From Arthrobacter sp. ISL-28 (GTDB lineage Bacteria > Actinomycetota > Actinomycetes > Actinomycetales > Micrococcaceae), in contig NZ_JAGGPJ010000019.1 in the NCBI RefSeq assembly GCF_018613875.1, positions 1-64,000 on the forward strand: a DNA stretch of 64,000 nt. The letters are read 5' to 3'. This document shows positions 16,810-24,790 of the stretch, piece after piece. The notes below the pieces were generated by a model. It did no database searches and was not told the DNA's origin. It worked only from the letters and a program-made list of their open reading frames with translations. Positions within the stretch are counted from its first letter, which is position 1. Every line of letters starts with the position of its first letter. The position numbers and the translations under genes are program-made.

Positions 16810-17277
16810 ATGGGCGACGTTCTGATACTCATACTGCCTGTCCTCCTGCTCGCGGCAGTCCTTTGGGCCCTCTCCACGGCACTGAAGCCCCGCAACACCG
16901 GCATGTCGGAGGCAGAACGGTACCAAAAGGATCTTGCACGGCGCTCACAGGCCCATTACGCTGCCCAGGTCCAGGCCGCCACCGCTGCACGTGCACGCAT
17001 TGACGCGGCCACCCGCCCCAGCCAGAACGAACAGCAGCAGACCCAGCAGCAGGACCATGCCCGGGCAGCCCTCCTGGCCCAGCCAGGGTCAGGCCCGCCC
17101 GCGGGTCACCACGGCTACCCGGGCGCGGTGTTGCCCGGGGGCCAGCTGGACCCGCAGCTGGCCTTCCAGCTTCAGTCAATGGTGCGCAGCGGGCATAAGA
17201 TTCAGGCCATCAAGCTCCTGCGCCAGGCAACCCATTCCGACCTTTTGACCGCCAAGCAATATGTAGATCGGCTGTAG
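16810..17277 (+). CDS. Membrane-anchored protein with a ribosomal L7/L12-tail-like C-terminus
   Basis: 155 residues: one N-terminal membrane helix (VLILILPVLLLAAVLWAL), a charged Ala/Gln-rich linker with Q-rich tracts (about 40-110), and a C-terminal helix-turn-helix SGHKIQAIKLLRQATHSDLLTAKQYVDRL. That end resembles the C-terminal domain of ribosomal protein L7/L12 (pattern K-x-x-AIKLLRE-x-T-x-LxLxEAKxxV), a known module of small actinobacterial membrane proteins of unknown role. TAAGCT ends six bases before the ATG, pointing to a leaderless mRNA. The next gene, 5 bases downstream, carries the same kind of module. Confidence 0.7.
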   Translation: MGDVLILILPVLLLAAVLWALSTALKPRNTGMSEAERYQKDLARRSQAHYAAQVQAATAARARIDAATRPSQNEQQQTQQQDHARAALLAQPGSGPPAGHHGYPGAVLPGGQLDPQLAFQLQSMVRSGHKIQAIKLLRQATHSDLLTAKQYVDRL

Positions 17278-17281
17278 AACC

Positions 17282-17857
17282 ATGGAATCGCTCGTGATCC
17301 CCCTCCTGATCCTCGTTGCCGTCGCCGTCGCCCTGGCCCTGGCCGCACGCGCCTGGACCCGCCGGCAGCAGGCTCCACGCGGCCCGGCCCAGCCCCCGCC
17401 GGAATCCGCGGAACTGGCGAGGGAGGCTGCCGCCAAGCTTTCTGAGGACGAACACCGGAGGCTTTATGCGCTGATCGCGCAGGGCCAGGCAATGGCCGCC
17501 ATCAAGCTTTACTACGAGGTGTCCGGCCTCGGCCTTCGGGCCTCACGGGACGCAGTGGCCGCTCTGGCTGCCCATCCGCAGCCGTTCCGGTCCCCGCCCG
17601 AGGAACCCAGCGAGCCGGACCCCGACGACGAAACCCCGCAGCGGTTCCCCTACCGGTACCGCGCCATAGCGAGCAAGGGCGATGTCACGCGGGAAGTCAG
17701 CAGCAACATGCTGAACGACGAGATTTACGGACGTATCCGGACTCTGGCGAAGAGCGGCAACATCGAGGCCGCCGCCACCGCCCTCACCAGGCACTCGGAC
17801 ATCACTATGAAGCAGGCCCGTGAATTCATCGCGCTGCTCGACGACTCGGGCGCCTGA
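17282..17857 (+). CDS. Membrane-anchored protein with two L7/L12-tail-like modules
   Basis: 191 residues: N-terminal membrane helix (LVIPLLILVAVAVALALAA), Pro-rich linker, a first module LIAQGQAMAAIKLYYEVSGLGLRASRDAVAAL at about 62-93, an acidic Pro-rich spacer, and a second module at about 153-185 (LAKSGNIEAAATALTRHSDITMKQAREFIALL). It starts four bases after the previous stop and is co-transcribed with it; the shared layout (helix, linker, module) suggests the two are paralogues. Function unknown; the modules may mediate protein contact at the membrane. Confidence 0.65.
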   Translation: MESLVIPLLILVAVAVALALAARAWTRRQQAPRGPAQPPPESAELAREAAAKLSEDEHRRLYALIAQGQAMAAIKLYYEVSGLGLRASRDAVAALAAHPQPFRSPPEEPSEPDPDDETPQRFPYRYRAIASKGDVTREVSSNMLNDEIYGRIRTLAKSGNIEAAATALTRHSDITMKQAREFIALLDDSGA

Positions 17858-17882
17858 ACCCGCACAGAGGCCGGGGTCCCGG

Positions 17883-18245
17883 TCAGAAGTCGAACAGGTC
17901 ACCCAGCCAGCCTTCCTTTTTCTTGGGCCGCCGGTTGCGGTCGTAGTCCCGGTCATAGCCCTTGCCGTAGCTGCGGTCGTCATAGCGGGGCCCATCGTAG
18001 CCGGGCTGTTCCCTCCGCGGCTGGTGGTTCTGGTACAGGGGCGGCGGGATCATGCCGGGAGCAGGCGGGGCGGGCGGCGGAGGCACTGCGGGTACGGCTC
18101 CCCCCAGTGAGTCGGCCACGCGGTCGAGAATCTTATCCAGCTCGCCGCGGTCAAGCCACACACCGCGGCACTGGGGACAGTAGTCAATCTCCACCCCGCT
18201 GCGTTCGCTCATGATCAGGTCAACGGAATCCACAGGACATTTCAT
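17883..18245 (-). CDS. TFIIB-type zinc-ribbon protein
   Basis: About 120 residues. The N-terminus MKCPVDSVDLIMSERSGVEI continues into DYCPQCRGVWLDRGELDKIL, which is the zf-TFIIB signature (CPxD ... YCPxCxGxWLDxGEL) with three cysteines and an Asp as metal ligands. The tail is Pro-rich, then Tyr/Arg/Asp-rich (YDDRSYGKGYDRDYDRN), then basic, ending GWLGDLFDF. Role unknown; such proteins are probably small zinc-binding adaptors. Start at the ATG 18245; a GTG nine bases upstream is possible. Neither has a clear ribosome-binding site. Confidence 0.8.
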   Translation of the reverse strand: MKCPVDSVDLIMSERSGVEIDYCPQCRGVWLDRGELDKILDRVADSLGGAVPAVPPPPAPPAPGMIPPPLYQNHQPRREQPGYDGPRYDDRSYGKGYDRDYDRNRRPKKKEGWLGDLFDF

Positions 18246-18293
18246 GTCGGGCACAACGTGCGGGTGCGGCGATTAGTTCGCCGGCCCGTTCCG

Positions 18294-18920
18294 CTACTGC
18301 CCCGCGGAGATCCCGGCCAGCAGCTGTTCGAAGGGCAGGGATTCCAGGGGCGCCTGCTTCGTGCCGGGCTGCACGCCTTCGAGTAGGCGGGCGAATTCGC
18401 CCGCTGCCCGGTCGATCCGAGCCGAAAGGGGAGTGCCGCCGTCGTCCGTGTTTCCCCAGTCCTGCGGGCCGGCGAAGACGGCCGTCGGAGCCACGCGGGT
18501 CCGCAGGTAACTGAACAGGGGCCGCATGGCGTATTCAAGCACCATCTGGTGGCGGTCGGTTCCGCCGGTGGCACCCAGCAGCGCAGCCTTGCCGTCCAGC
18601 GACTTGGGGTCCAGCACGTCAATGAAGGACTTGAAGAGCCCGCTGTACGAGGCGCTGAAGACCGGGGTGACGGCGATGATGCCGTCCGATGCCTCCACGC
18701 CGGCGATGACCTCGGCGAGGCGCGGGGCCGCATATCCGGTGACGAAATTGTTGGCGATCTCCACGGCCAGCTCGCGGAGTTCCACCACATCCAGGGTCAC
18801 GTCGTACCCGGATGCCGCCAGTTGCTGCTGGGCGGCGCTGGCCAGCTGGTCGGCCAGCAGCCGGCTCGACGACGGCACGCCCAGGCCGGCGGACAGAACG
18901 GTTATGCGGCGGGTTTCCAT
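18294..18920 (-). CDS. NADPH-dependent FMN reductase (CE1759-type)
   Basis: 208 residues of the flavodoxin-like FMN reductase family: start RRITVLSAGLGVPSSSRLLADQL (phosphate loop of FMN binding at about 10-20), then VTPVFSASYSGLFKSFIDVL near 95-115 and LLGATGGTDRHQM near 125. This layout matches the CE1759 group of actinobacteria, which supplies reduced flavin to monooxygenases or serves in redox defence. The ATG at 18920 is chosen for the GAGGAG seven to eight bases upstream. A near-perfect palindrome lies 32-53 bases upstream. Confidence 0.85.
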   Translation of the reverse strand: METRRITVLSAGLGVPSSSRLLADQLASAAQQQLAASGYDVTLDVVELRELAVEIANNFVTGYAAPRLAEVIAGVEASDGIIAVTPVFSASYSGLFKSFIDVLDPKSLDGKAALLGATGGTDRHQMVLEYAMRPLFSYLRTRVAPTAVFAGPQDWGNTDDGGTPLSARIDRAAGEFARLLEGVQPGTKQAPLESLPFEQLLAGISAGQ

Positions 18921-18951
18921 GGTGGTCTCCTCAGGGTCGACTGCCTTCGAT

Positions 18952-18973
18952 AGTACATGCGTTTGCATCTACT
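18952..18973. promoter_or_regulatory. Candidate operator for the FMN reductase gene
   Basis: AGTACATGC (18952-18960) and GCATCTACT (18965-18973) form an inverted repeat with eight of nine matching positions around GTTT. It sits upstream of the FMN reductase start at 18920, where a MarR/HxlR-type redox-sensing repressor would bind. No such regulator gene is adjacent. Confidence 0.5.
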
Positions 18974-19007
18974 CCCTCAACCGGGCCGTCCCGGCATTTA
19001 TTCCAGG

Positions 19008-19868
19008 TCAGAGGTCCACGTTGCCGCGGATGCCGGTCACGGCGCTTCCGCCCACCCAGACATCGTCACCCTCGGAGTCAATATGGACGCGGCCGTTCCG
19101 TCCCAGCACGGTGCCCTGTGAGGCAAGGTACGACGCCGATGCCCGTCCGGTGCGGATCAGCCATTGCGCCGCGCCCGCATTGAAACTTCCCGTAACGGGA
19201 TCCTCCGCCGCGGCGTCGCCGGGAATGAACGTGCGGACCTCGAAGTCGGCGGCGGCTCCTTCAGGGTACGGTCCTATGACACCCACAGTGAGTCCCGCCA
19301 TGGCGGCATAGTCGGGCCTGACGGCCAGGACCTGTTCGGCGGACCCCAGCAGCACGCCGATCCACTGGGGGCCGTTGACGAGCCAGGAGGCATCCAGCAG
19401 CGCCTCGCGCGGCAGTCCGAGGCCTGCCGCGATCCTCAGCAGATCCGGCTCATCCACCGGCCCTGAGCGCGTCAGGGGCGGAGCAGCGAAAGCCAGCCTG
19501 ACGCCGTCGTGCTTGACCCGCACCAGGCCGGCACCGCATTCCTGCACGAGCACACCTTCCTGCCGGGGATGGCCGCCCGCCTGCAGCCAGGCGTGGGCGG
19601 AACCGAGCGTAGGGTGGCCTGCGAACGGGAGTTCCTCGCTGCCGGTAAAGATGCGGACTCGGTAATCCGCCCCGGGCTGCGTAGGCGGCAGCAGGAACGT
19701 GGTTTCCGAAAGGTTGGTCCAGTTAGCGAACCGCTGCATCTGTTCCCCGGTGAGGCCTTCGGCATCGACCACGACGGCGAGCGGATTTCCGCGGTACGGC
19801 TCGCGGGTGAAGACATCCACCTGGGTAAAGGGACGGCGGCGGGCTGCTGGAGGGGATTCCTGGGTCAC
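19008..19868 (-). CDS. PhzF-family isomerase/epimerase-like protein
   Basis: 286 residues with the diaminopimelate-epimerase fold of PhzF. Motifs: FTQVDVFTREPYRGNPLAV at 14-32, the catalytic Glu55 in NLSETTFL, FAGHPTLGSAHAW near 80, and DPVTGSFNAGAAQWL near 225. PhzF proteins isomerise small carboxylates, as in phenazine synthesis, but most homologues have no known substrate, and no phenazine gene is present here. GTG start at 19868 with TAGCCT six bases upstream and no ribosome-binding site, so leaderless. Confidence 0.92.
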   Translation of the reverse strand: MTQESPPAARRRPFTQVDVFTREPYRGNPLAVVVDAEGLTGEQMQRFANWTNLSETTFLLPPTQPGADYRVRIFTGSEELPFAGHPTLGSAHAWLQAGGHPRQEGVLVQECGAGLVRVKHDGVRLAFAAPPLTRSGPVDEPDLLRIAAGLGLPREALLDASWLVNGPQWIGVLLGSAEQVLAVRPDYAAMAGLTVGVIGPYPEGAAADFEVRTFIPGDAAAEDPVTGSFNAGAAQWLIRTGRASASYLASQGTVLGRNGRVHIDSEGDDVWVGGSAVTGIRGNVDL

Positions 19869-19911
19869 TGCTGCAGGCTACCAGCGCACGACGGCGGCGG
19901 TTAACGCGGAA

Positions 19912-19953
19912 GCCCCCGCTGCCGGGTTCCCGGAGGAATCCGACAGCGGGGGC
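19912..19953 (-). terminator. Terminator of the rpsF-ssb-rpsR-rplI operon
   Basis: Stem GCCCCCGCTG (19912-19921) with CAGCGGGGGC (19944-19953), 10 bp perfect, enclosing a second small hairpin. It lies just past the rplI stop on the minus strand. No T run follows. Confidence 0.7.
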
Positions 19954-19999
19954 AGTCAGCAGTTCAGGACTGCGCAGTGATCCGGCAGGCCGGAAACGA

Positions 20000-20452
20000 C
20001 TACTTGCCTGCGACTACGTCGAGTTCGATCACAGCGGCAACGTCGTCGTGCAGACGAACGTTGGCCTGGTAGGAACCAACCGACTTGATGTGCGTCGGCA
20101 GTTCAACCTTGCGCTTGTCGATGCGGCCAAGGCCAGCGGCCTCAACAGCGTCAGCAACGTCGGACTGCTTGACCGTGCCGAAGAGACGGCCGCTTTCGCC
20201 GGCCTTCACGACCAGCTTGACCGGCTTGGCGGACAGAGCGGAGGCCTGCTTCTGAGCATCTTCCAGGGAAGCGTGCTCGCGGGCGACGCGGGCAGCCTTG
20301 ATGGACTCAACCTGCTTCTCGCCACCCTTGGACCATGCCAGAGCGAAGCCGCGGGGCAGCAGGTAGTTACGTGCGTAACCGTCCTTGACCTCGATGACGT
20401 CGCCTGCAGCACCGAGACCGGTTACTTCGTGGGTCAGAATGAGCTTTGCCAT
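20000..20452 (-). CDS. rplI: 50S ribosomal protein L9
   Basis: 150 residues starting [33 protein letters not shown]..., which is the N-terminal RNA-binding domain of L9, followed by the long helix and C-terminal domain with [12 protein letters not shown]. It binds 23S rRNA and stretches out from the L1 stalk region of the large subunit. Last gene of the minus-strand unit rpsF-ssb-rpsR-rplI, 17 bases after rpsR. A ribosome-binding site AAGGAAGG precedes the ATG. Confidence 0.97.
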   Translation of the reverse strand: MAKLILTHEVTGLGAAGDVIEVKDGYARNYLLPRGFALAWSKGGEKQVESIKAARVAREHASLEDAQKQASALSAKPVKLVVKAGESGRLFGTVKQSDVADAVEAAGLGRIDKRKVELPTHIKSVGSYQANVRLHDDVAAVIELDVVAGK

Positions 20453-20469
20453 GTTAGTTAATCCCTTCC

Positions 20470-20709
20470 TTAGCCGCGGCCAGCGCCGGAGTAAGGCAGC
20501 AGAGCAACTTCGCGGGCGTTCTTGATTGCCTGGGCGATCTTGCGCTGTTCCTGCACCGTGACGCCAGTGACGCGACGGGCGCGGATCTTTCCGCGGTCGG
20601 AGATGAACTTGCGCAGCAATGCTACGTCCTTGTAGTCGATGACGGTGATGTCAGCGGCCTTCAAGGGGTTGGACTTTGGTTTGGGCTTACGGAGTTCAGC
20701 CTTAGCCAT
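20470..20709 (-). CDS. rpsR: 30S ribosomal protein S18, cysteine-free form
   Basis: 79 residues with the S18 core [50 protein letters not shown]. The N-terminus ([23 protein letters not shown]) lacks the two CxxC pairs that bind zinc in the common form, so this is the zinc-independent (C-minus) version, although it occupies the standard operon position. S18 pairs with S6 on the small-subunit platform; rpsF is in the same operon. AGGAGCTCCACG precedes the ATG. Confidence 0.96.
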   Translation of the reverse strand: MAKAELRKPKPKSNPLKAADITVIDYKDVALLRKFISDRGKIRARRVTGVTVQEQRKIAQAIKNAREVALLPYSGAGRG

Positions 20710-20837
20710 CGTGGAGCTCCTATTCTATGGAGCCCGTGGATATTGATCCACGGGATGGTGGTGGTCCGACGGCGGCGGTCACCTCGGTGCCTGAGGCACC
20801 TGGGCGGTTCCGGCGTCGGACCTTTAATGTTGTTGTT

Positions 20838-21410
20838 TTAGAAGGGAGGTTCGGAATCCGGGCCGTTGCCCCAGCCGCCGGCATTGCTGACCCCGGGCGT
20901 TGCCCAAGGATCTTCCTGCGCTGCGGGCTGGTTGCCGCCCCATGTTCCGCCGGTGTTGCCGCCCTGGTTTGCACCCTGGCCGCCACCGAAGCCACCGCCG
21001 CTGTTGCCGCCGCCGAAGCCGCCCTGGCCACCCGGGGCGCCGGAGCGCTGGGTGCGGTTGACCTTGGCATTGGCGTAGCGCAGGCTCGGGCCGATTTCAT
21101 CGACTTCGAGCTCGATAACGGTGCGCTTTTCGCCTTCTTTTGTTTCGTAGGAACGGCTCTTCAGCCGGCCGGAAACGATCACCCGCATGCCCTTCGTCAG
21201 GGATTCGGCGACGTTTTCAGCTGCTTCCCGCCACACCGACGCGCGGAGGAACAGGGTTTCCCCGTCCTTCCACTCATTGGACTGGCGGTCAAAAGTGCGG
21301 GGCGTAGAAGCGATGGTGAAGTTCGCTACTGCCGAACCTGACGGTGTGAACCTCAGTTCGGGGTCACTGGTGAGATTACCGATGACCGTAATAGTGGTTT
21401 CGCCTGCCAT
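20838..21410 (-). CDS. ssb: Single-stranded DNA-binding protein
   Basis: 190 residues: OB fold at about 1-110 ([25 protein letters not shown] and the [22 protein letters not shown] segment), a Gly/Asn-rich flexible linker (about 125-170), and the tail DSEPPF, a variant of the acidic SSB tip that recruits replication and repair partners. It coats single-stranded DNA at forks. Placed between rpsF and rpsR, as in other actinobacteria, and transcribed with them; the gap to rpsR is 128 bases. Confidence 0.96.
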   Translation of the reverse strand: MAGETTITVIGNLTSDPELRFTPSGSAVANFTIASTPRTFDRQSNEWKDGETLFLRASVWREAAENVAESLTKGMRVIVSGRLKSRSYETKEGEKRTVIELEVDEIGPSLRYANAKVNRTQRSGAPGGQGGFGGGNSGGGFGGGQGANQGGNTGGTWGGNQPAAQEDPWATPGVSNAGGWGNGPDSEPPF

Positions 21411-21465
21411 CTACTGCCTCCTTGTTCGTTCCTGCGGGGTAAAGAATAAAAGCCGGGAGCTGAAA

Positions 21466-21771
21466 TTACTCAGCAACGACCTTCTGCTCTTCGGGGCGGG
21501 TGATCTTGGTGCGCATGATGGTCTCGTTGAGACCCAGCTGGCGGTCAAGTTCCTTGGCGGTTTCCGGCTTGGCGGTGAAGTTCACCACGGCATAGATACC
21601 TTCGGACTTCTTCTTGATGTCGTAAGCGAGGCGACGGCGGCCCCAGATGTCAACCTTTTCGATGGTTCCACCATCGTTGGTGATGACATTCAGGAACTTC
21701 TGAAGCGACGGCTCTACGGTACGCTCTTCGACCTCGGGGTCGATGATTACCATCAATTCGTAAGGACGCAT
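21466..21771 (-). CDS. rpsF: 30S ribosomal protein S6
   Basis: 101 residues from the ATG at 21771: [27 protein letters not shown], then [26 protein letters not shown], both strongly typical of S6. It pairs with S18 on the small-subunit platform. The ATG is set by AAGGAGGTG eight bases upstream; an in-frame GTG four codons earlier overlaps that signal and is rejected. First gene of the operon; the leader upstream has a structure that could hide the ribosome-binding site. Confidence 0.97.
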   Translation of the reverse strand: MRPYELMVIIDPEVEERTVEPSLQKFLNVITNDGGTIEKVDIWGRRRLAYDIKKKSEGIYAVVNFTAKPETAKELDRQLGLNETIMRTKITRPEEQKVVAE

Positions 21772-21781
21772 ATGTGAACCC

Positions 21782-21826
21782 ACCTCCTTTGGGCTAAGCG
21801 GTTACGGCATTTCCGTAACAGGAGGT
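21782..21826 (-). promoter_or_regulatory. rpsF mRNA leader with anti-Shine-Dalgarno pairing
   Basis: In the minus-strand mRNA, ACCTCCT (complement of 21820-21826) can pair with the ribosome-binding site AGGAGGT (complement of 21782-21788). Between them sits a 7-bp hairpin GTTACGG / CCGTAAC (21813-21819 with 21801-21807). The pairing would sequester the start of rpsF. The known S6:S18 leader motif of bacteria gives a precedent for autoregulation by the S6-S18 dimer at this place; identity to that motif is not proven. Confidence 0.5.
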
Positions 21827-22054
21827 TCATTTGCGGTGCCGTGCGTGCCCGGCTCCAAAACGGAGGCAGGGCGCAGCACAGACTTCAATATCCTAGTGCA
21901 TCGGGGAGGATTTCCGCGATTCGTGCGCTGACTCGAGGCTAGCGCGGTACTGACCCGGGCGGCAGCAGCGGACGCTCCCATGTGGAAAACCGGTCCCGCC
22001 GAAGACCGGAGCGCAGGGAACCCGGACGCACAATGGCGGCTGCCGGCCGGGTTG

Positions 22055-24547
22055 TTAGTACTGGGAGAGCTTTACCTGGACCTTGTCCGAAACCATCGAG
22101 ACACTGCCCCGGATGTAGAAATCGACCTGGTCGGTCTCCTTCTCCCACTCGGGATTGGCCTTGCTGAAGGATGCATTCCGCTCGAACGTCACCGAAGCTT
22201 CACCGGGCGTATCGCCGCTCAGCCGCCAGGCGCCGTCTATGGACCGCTGCATTGTGTAGTCCGGTTGGGAGGTAATGGACCATTTCACGTTCCGGACGTC
22301 GCCGAAGGCAAACCGTGAAAACGGGCAGCCCTGCGGATCCATTTCGGTGGATTTCGCGCAGGCGGCCAGTGCGGCGTCCACCTGGCGGGAAGTCTCGGCA
22401 CGCAGTTGCTCCGACGCCGTCACCGTGAGCTTCGCGTTCTCCGCGGCCTCGGGTGCGGACCCGATGGCTACCAGCACTTCCTGTTGTTCGGCCGCAAGAT
22501 ACTTTTCGTCATCGGGAAGGCTGAAGGAGTAGGAGCCCGGGAAGGCCGGAGCGCTGAAGTAGGTGGCGAAGGCGTTCCCGTCCTCCTGCCCTGTCTGCAC
22601 GGCCACACCGTTGATCGAGAGGGACGGCACGGGGGCATCGGCGGAAATGGCAACGCGCTGCAGCGGGACGAAGCCGAGCTTCCAGTGGTCATCAAGGAAT
22701 TCCGGCCGGTTCTTGTGGAGGCTGAACGCCTGCTCGTGCTTTCGCCCGTCCTGCCTGAGTTCGACGTGCACCACCGCTGACTCACCGGAAACCTTGCTGG
22801 AAAGCACGGAGAAGCCCTCGATTCGCTTCTCGGCGGCGCCAAAGACCTGGTTGGTCAGCAGGACCCTGTCCCCATTGGGAATGTCGGGATCCAGAATGGC
22901 CAGGGCCTTCTCGGCATCGCCGTCCACCAGTGCCTGGACGTATTCCCGCACCAGTTTGTCGGGGCCAGCTTTGACCGCATTGACTGCCACCACCGAACCA
23001 ACGGCGAGCACAATGACGGCGCCGACCGCCGACAGTGCCACCAGCACGCGCTTCTTCCCTGCGGCCGAGCCGCCAGCCCATCCGTTAAACGGGGGATCCA
23101 GTTCCTGGCTGCCACTGGCCGGAGTGCCGTCGTCCCCCGGGGTGCCGGGATACTCCGTGCCTACTGGTGCGGGCCCGGGTGGAAACACGCGGGCGAACCG
23201 CTGCAGCCTGTCCGGAACAAAAGGCAGCAGGTAAGGGGCGAGGAAGCGGGCGGATACTTCCACCAGCAGCCCCCAGGCCAGGAAGACCGCCGGCGACCAC
23301 CACGTCGGGGCAAGAACGTATTGCCCCGCAGCGACTCCCGGGACGTCAAAGCGCGCCTGCACCGTCAGAAGCGGCAGCAGCAGCAGTCCCAGAGCAAGGA
23401 AGGCCGCGGGCATAGGAAGCCAGGAGAGGGCGTCGGTGCTGGCCACCCGTCCCCGGCGAATGAGAACAGCAATGCCTGTGATAGGGGTGCAGACCAGGGC
23501 CAGCGCCAGGGCGGCCCACGCTGCGCCTACGGCACCGCTTCCGGCGACATTAGCGCCGAATCCGTACACCGTGTAATCCTCGCTCCGGCTTTCCTGTCCG
23601 CCGATGAGCCGGGATGTTTCCATGAGTACACGCAGGCCTCCGAGGTGCCCCTCCACAAGGCTGTAACCCACGGCGTTGCCGATCCATAAGGGACCGGACA
23701 GCAGGGCAGTCCAGCCCCCGGAGACGGTGGCCGTGATCCATGCGGCGGGAACCGCGACAGCAGCAAACACGGACGCGTGGACCGCGAGGGCGGCAAGGGG
23801 CAGGTTCAGTGCCCCAAGAAGGCGCGCCGGACGTGCGGACGGCGGGCGGCGGGCAGAGACGCTGTGCCGGGACACCGCGGACAGCCCGGCGGCGAGGATG
23901 AATGCCACTGCAACGGACCACGGATTTTCGGCGGAAATGGGTTCAACGCTGAAGCCGTCGGAGGAGGTGGTGGGATACCGGACCGCGGCTGCTGCCGCCA
24001 CACCGTTCACCAGCAGGGAATAAACCACACCGGTAACAGCAGACTGGAGCAGGAGCTGTGGCCTGGAGCCGGCGGAAATTCTCTGTTCTGCCAGGCGACT
24101 GCCGAAGCAAACAGACAACACGCCAACCAGCAGCACTGTCAGGGGAACCGCATAGGCAAGGCCTTCCCCGCGGATCGTTCCGAAGAAGGGGACCACGCCC
24201 TGGACAGCGGTATCGATGGCACCCAAATGCGCCATGGCAACCAGTTGGGCCGTGAGCTGGCCGAGCTGAGACCAGGCATCGGGGGTTTCCTCTGCGGGCA
24301 GGGCTCCGTCAAGCGCCGGGACGAAGGTGCCCTGACCGGCGGCAATGCCGGCAAGCGTGAGCAACAGCAGGGCAAGGCTGAAGACCAACACCGCCAGGTA
24401 GGACGCCCCGGCGACGACTGCCCCCGCCCACAGCCGGCGGATGTCGAGCGAGGTGGAACGTGGTGCGTGCGGTTCGGGAGTTGTTCCCGGCTGGTGCAGC
24501 GGCAGTTCCGGCACGGCGGGCGCGGATACAGGCGGTTGATTCGACAT
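22055..24547 (-). CDS. Large multi-pass membrane protein with extracytoplasmic NTF2-like region, unknown function
   Basis: 830 residues from the ATG at 24547 (TTGGGGA just upstream). A Pro-rich N-terminal 35 residues precede about ten to eleven membrane helices (residues ~40-460), a Pro/Gly/Ser linker, one more helix (RVLVALSAVGAVIVLAVGSVVAV near 510), and an outer domain of about 300 residues. That domain begins KLVREYVQALVDGDAEKALAILDP, the pattern of DUF4878/NTF2-like domains, and has two Cys in AACAKSTEMDPQGC that could form a disulfide. The family is unknown to me. It follows the rpsF operon on the same strand but is separated by about 280 bases. Confidence 0.75.
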   Translation of the reverse strand: MSNQPPVSAPAVPELPLHQPGTTPEPHAPRSTSLDIRRLWAGAVVAGASYLAVLVFSLALLLLTLAGIAAGQGTFVPALDGALPAEETPDAWSQLGQLTAQLVAMAHLGAIDTAVQGVVPFFGTIRGEGLAYAVPLTVLLVGVLSVCFGSRLAEQRISAGSRPQLLLQSAVTGVVYSLLVNGVAAAAAVRYPTTSSDGFSVEPISAENPWSVAVAFILAAGLSAVSRHSVSARRPPSARPARLLGALNLPLAALAVHASVFAAVAVPAAWITATVSGGWTALLSGPLWIGNAVGYSLVEGHLGGLRVLMETSRLIGGQESRSEDYTVYGFGANVAGSGAVGAAWAALALALVCTPITGIAVLIRRGRVASTDALSWLPMPAAFLALGLLLLPLLTVQARFDVPGVAAGQYVLAPTWWSPAVFLAWGLLVEVSARFLAPYLLPFVPDRLQRFARVFPPGPAPVGTEYPGTPGDDGTPASGSQELDPPFNGWAGGSAAGKKRVLVALSAVGAVIVLAVGSVVAVNAVKAGPDKLVREYVQALVDGDAEKALAILDPDIPNGDRVLLTNQVFGAAEKRIEGFSVLSSKVSGESAVVHVELRQDGRKHEQAFSLHKNRPEFLDDHWKLGFVPLQRVAISADAPVPSLSINGVAVQTGQEDGNAFATYFSAPAFPGSYSFSLPDDEKYLAAEQQEVLVAIGSAPEAAENAKLTVTASEQLRAETSRQVDAALAACAKSTEMDPQGCPFSRFAFGDVRNVKWSITSQPDYTMQRSIDGAWRLSGDTPGEASVTFERNASFSKANPEWEKETDQVDFYIRGSVSMVSDKVQVKLSQY

Positions 24548-24712
24548 TTTCCCCAATTTTCTGTCGGACTCTACGTGTCGCTGTGAATCTAGAGGGAAAA
24601 CGGCCACGCTTCCAGTCACATGACGGGCAGTTGTGGATAACTACGCCGGGCATTCATCGGAGGTTCGCTGGCCTGGCGTCCTATCCGGGATGGCGGAGGA
24701 AGCGGGAAGCAC

Positions 24713-24760
24713 AAAACCGTCCGCCCGGCGGGCCTATGCGGCCCTCCAGGCGGACGGTTT
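24713..24760 (-). terminator. Terminator after the amino acid permease
   Basis: Stem AAACCGTCCGCC (24714-24725) with GGCGGACGGTTT (24749-24760), 12 bp perfect, enclosing an inner GGGCC/GGCCC hairpin; read on the minus strand it ends in GGTTTTGT. It separates the permease from the large membrane gene. Confidence 0.85.
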
Positions 24761-24790
24761 CACGTTCAGGGTTACACCATTCTGCGCAAA

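Noticed and set aside
24756..24771. parS-like GGTTTCACGTTCAGGG
   Set aside because: Left half only; it forms part of a terminator stem and the right half does not match.
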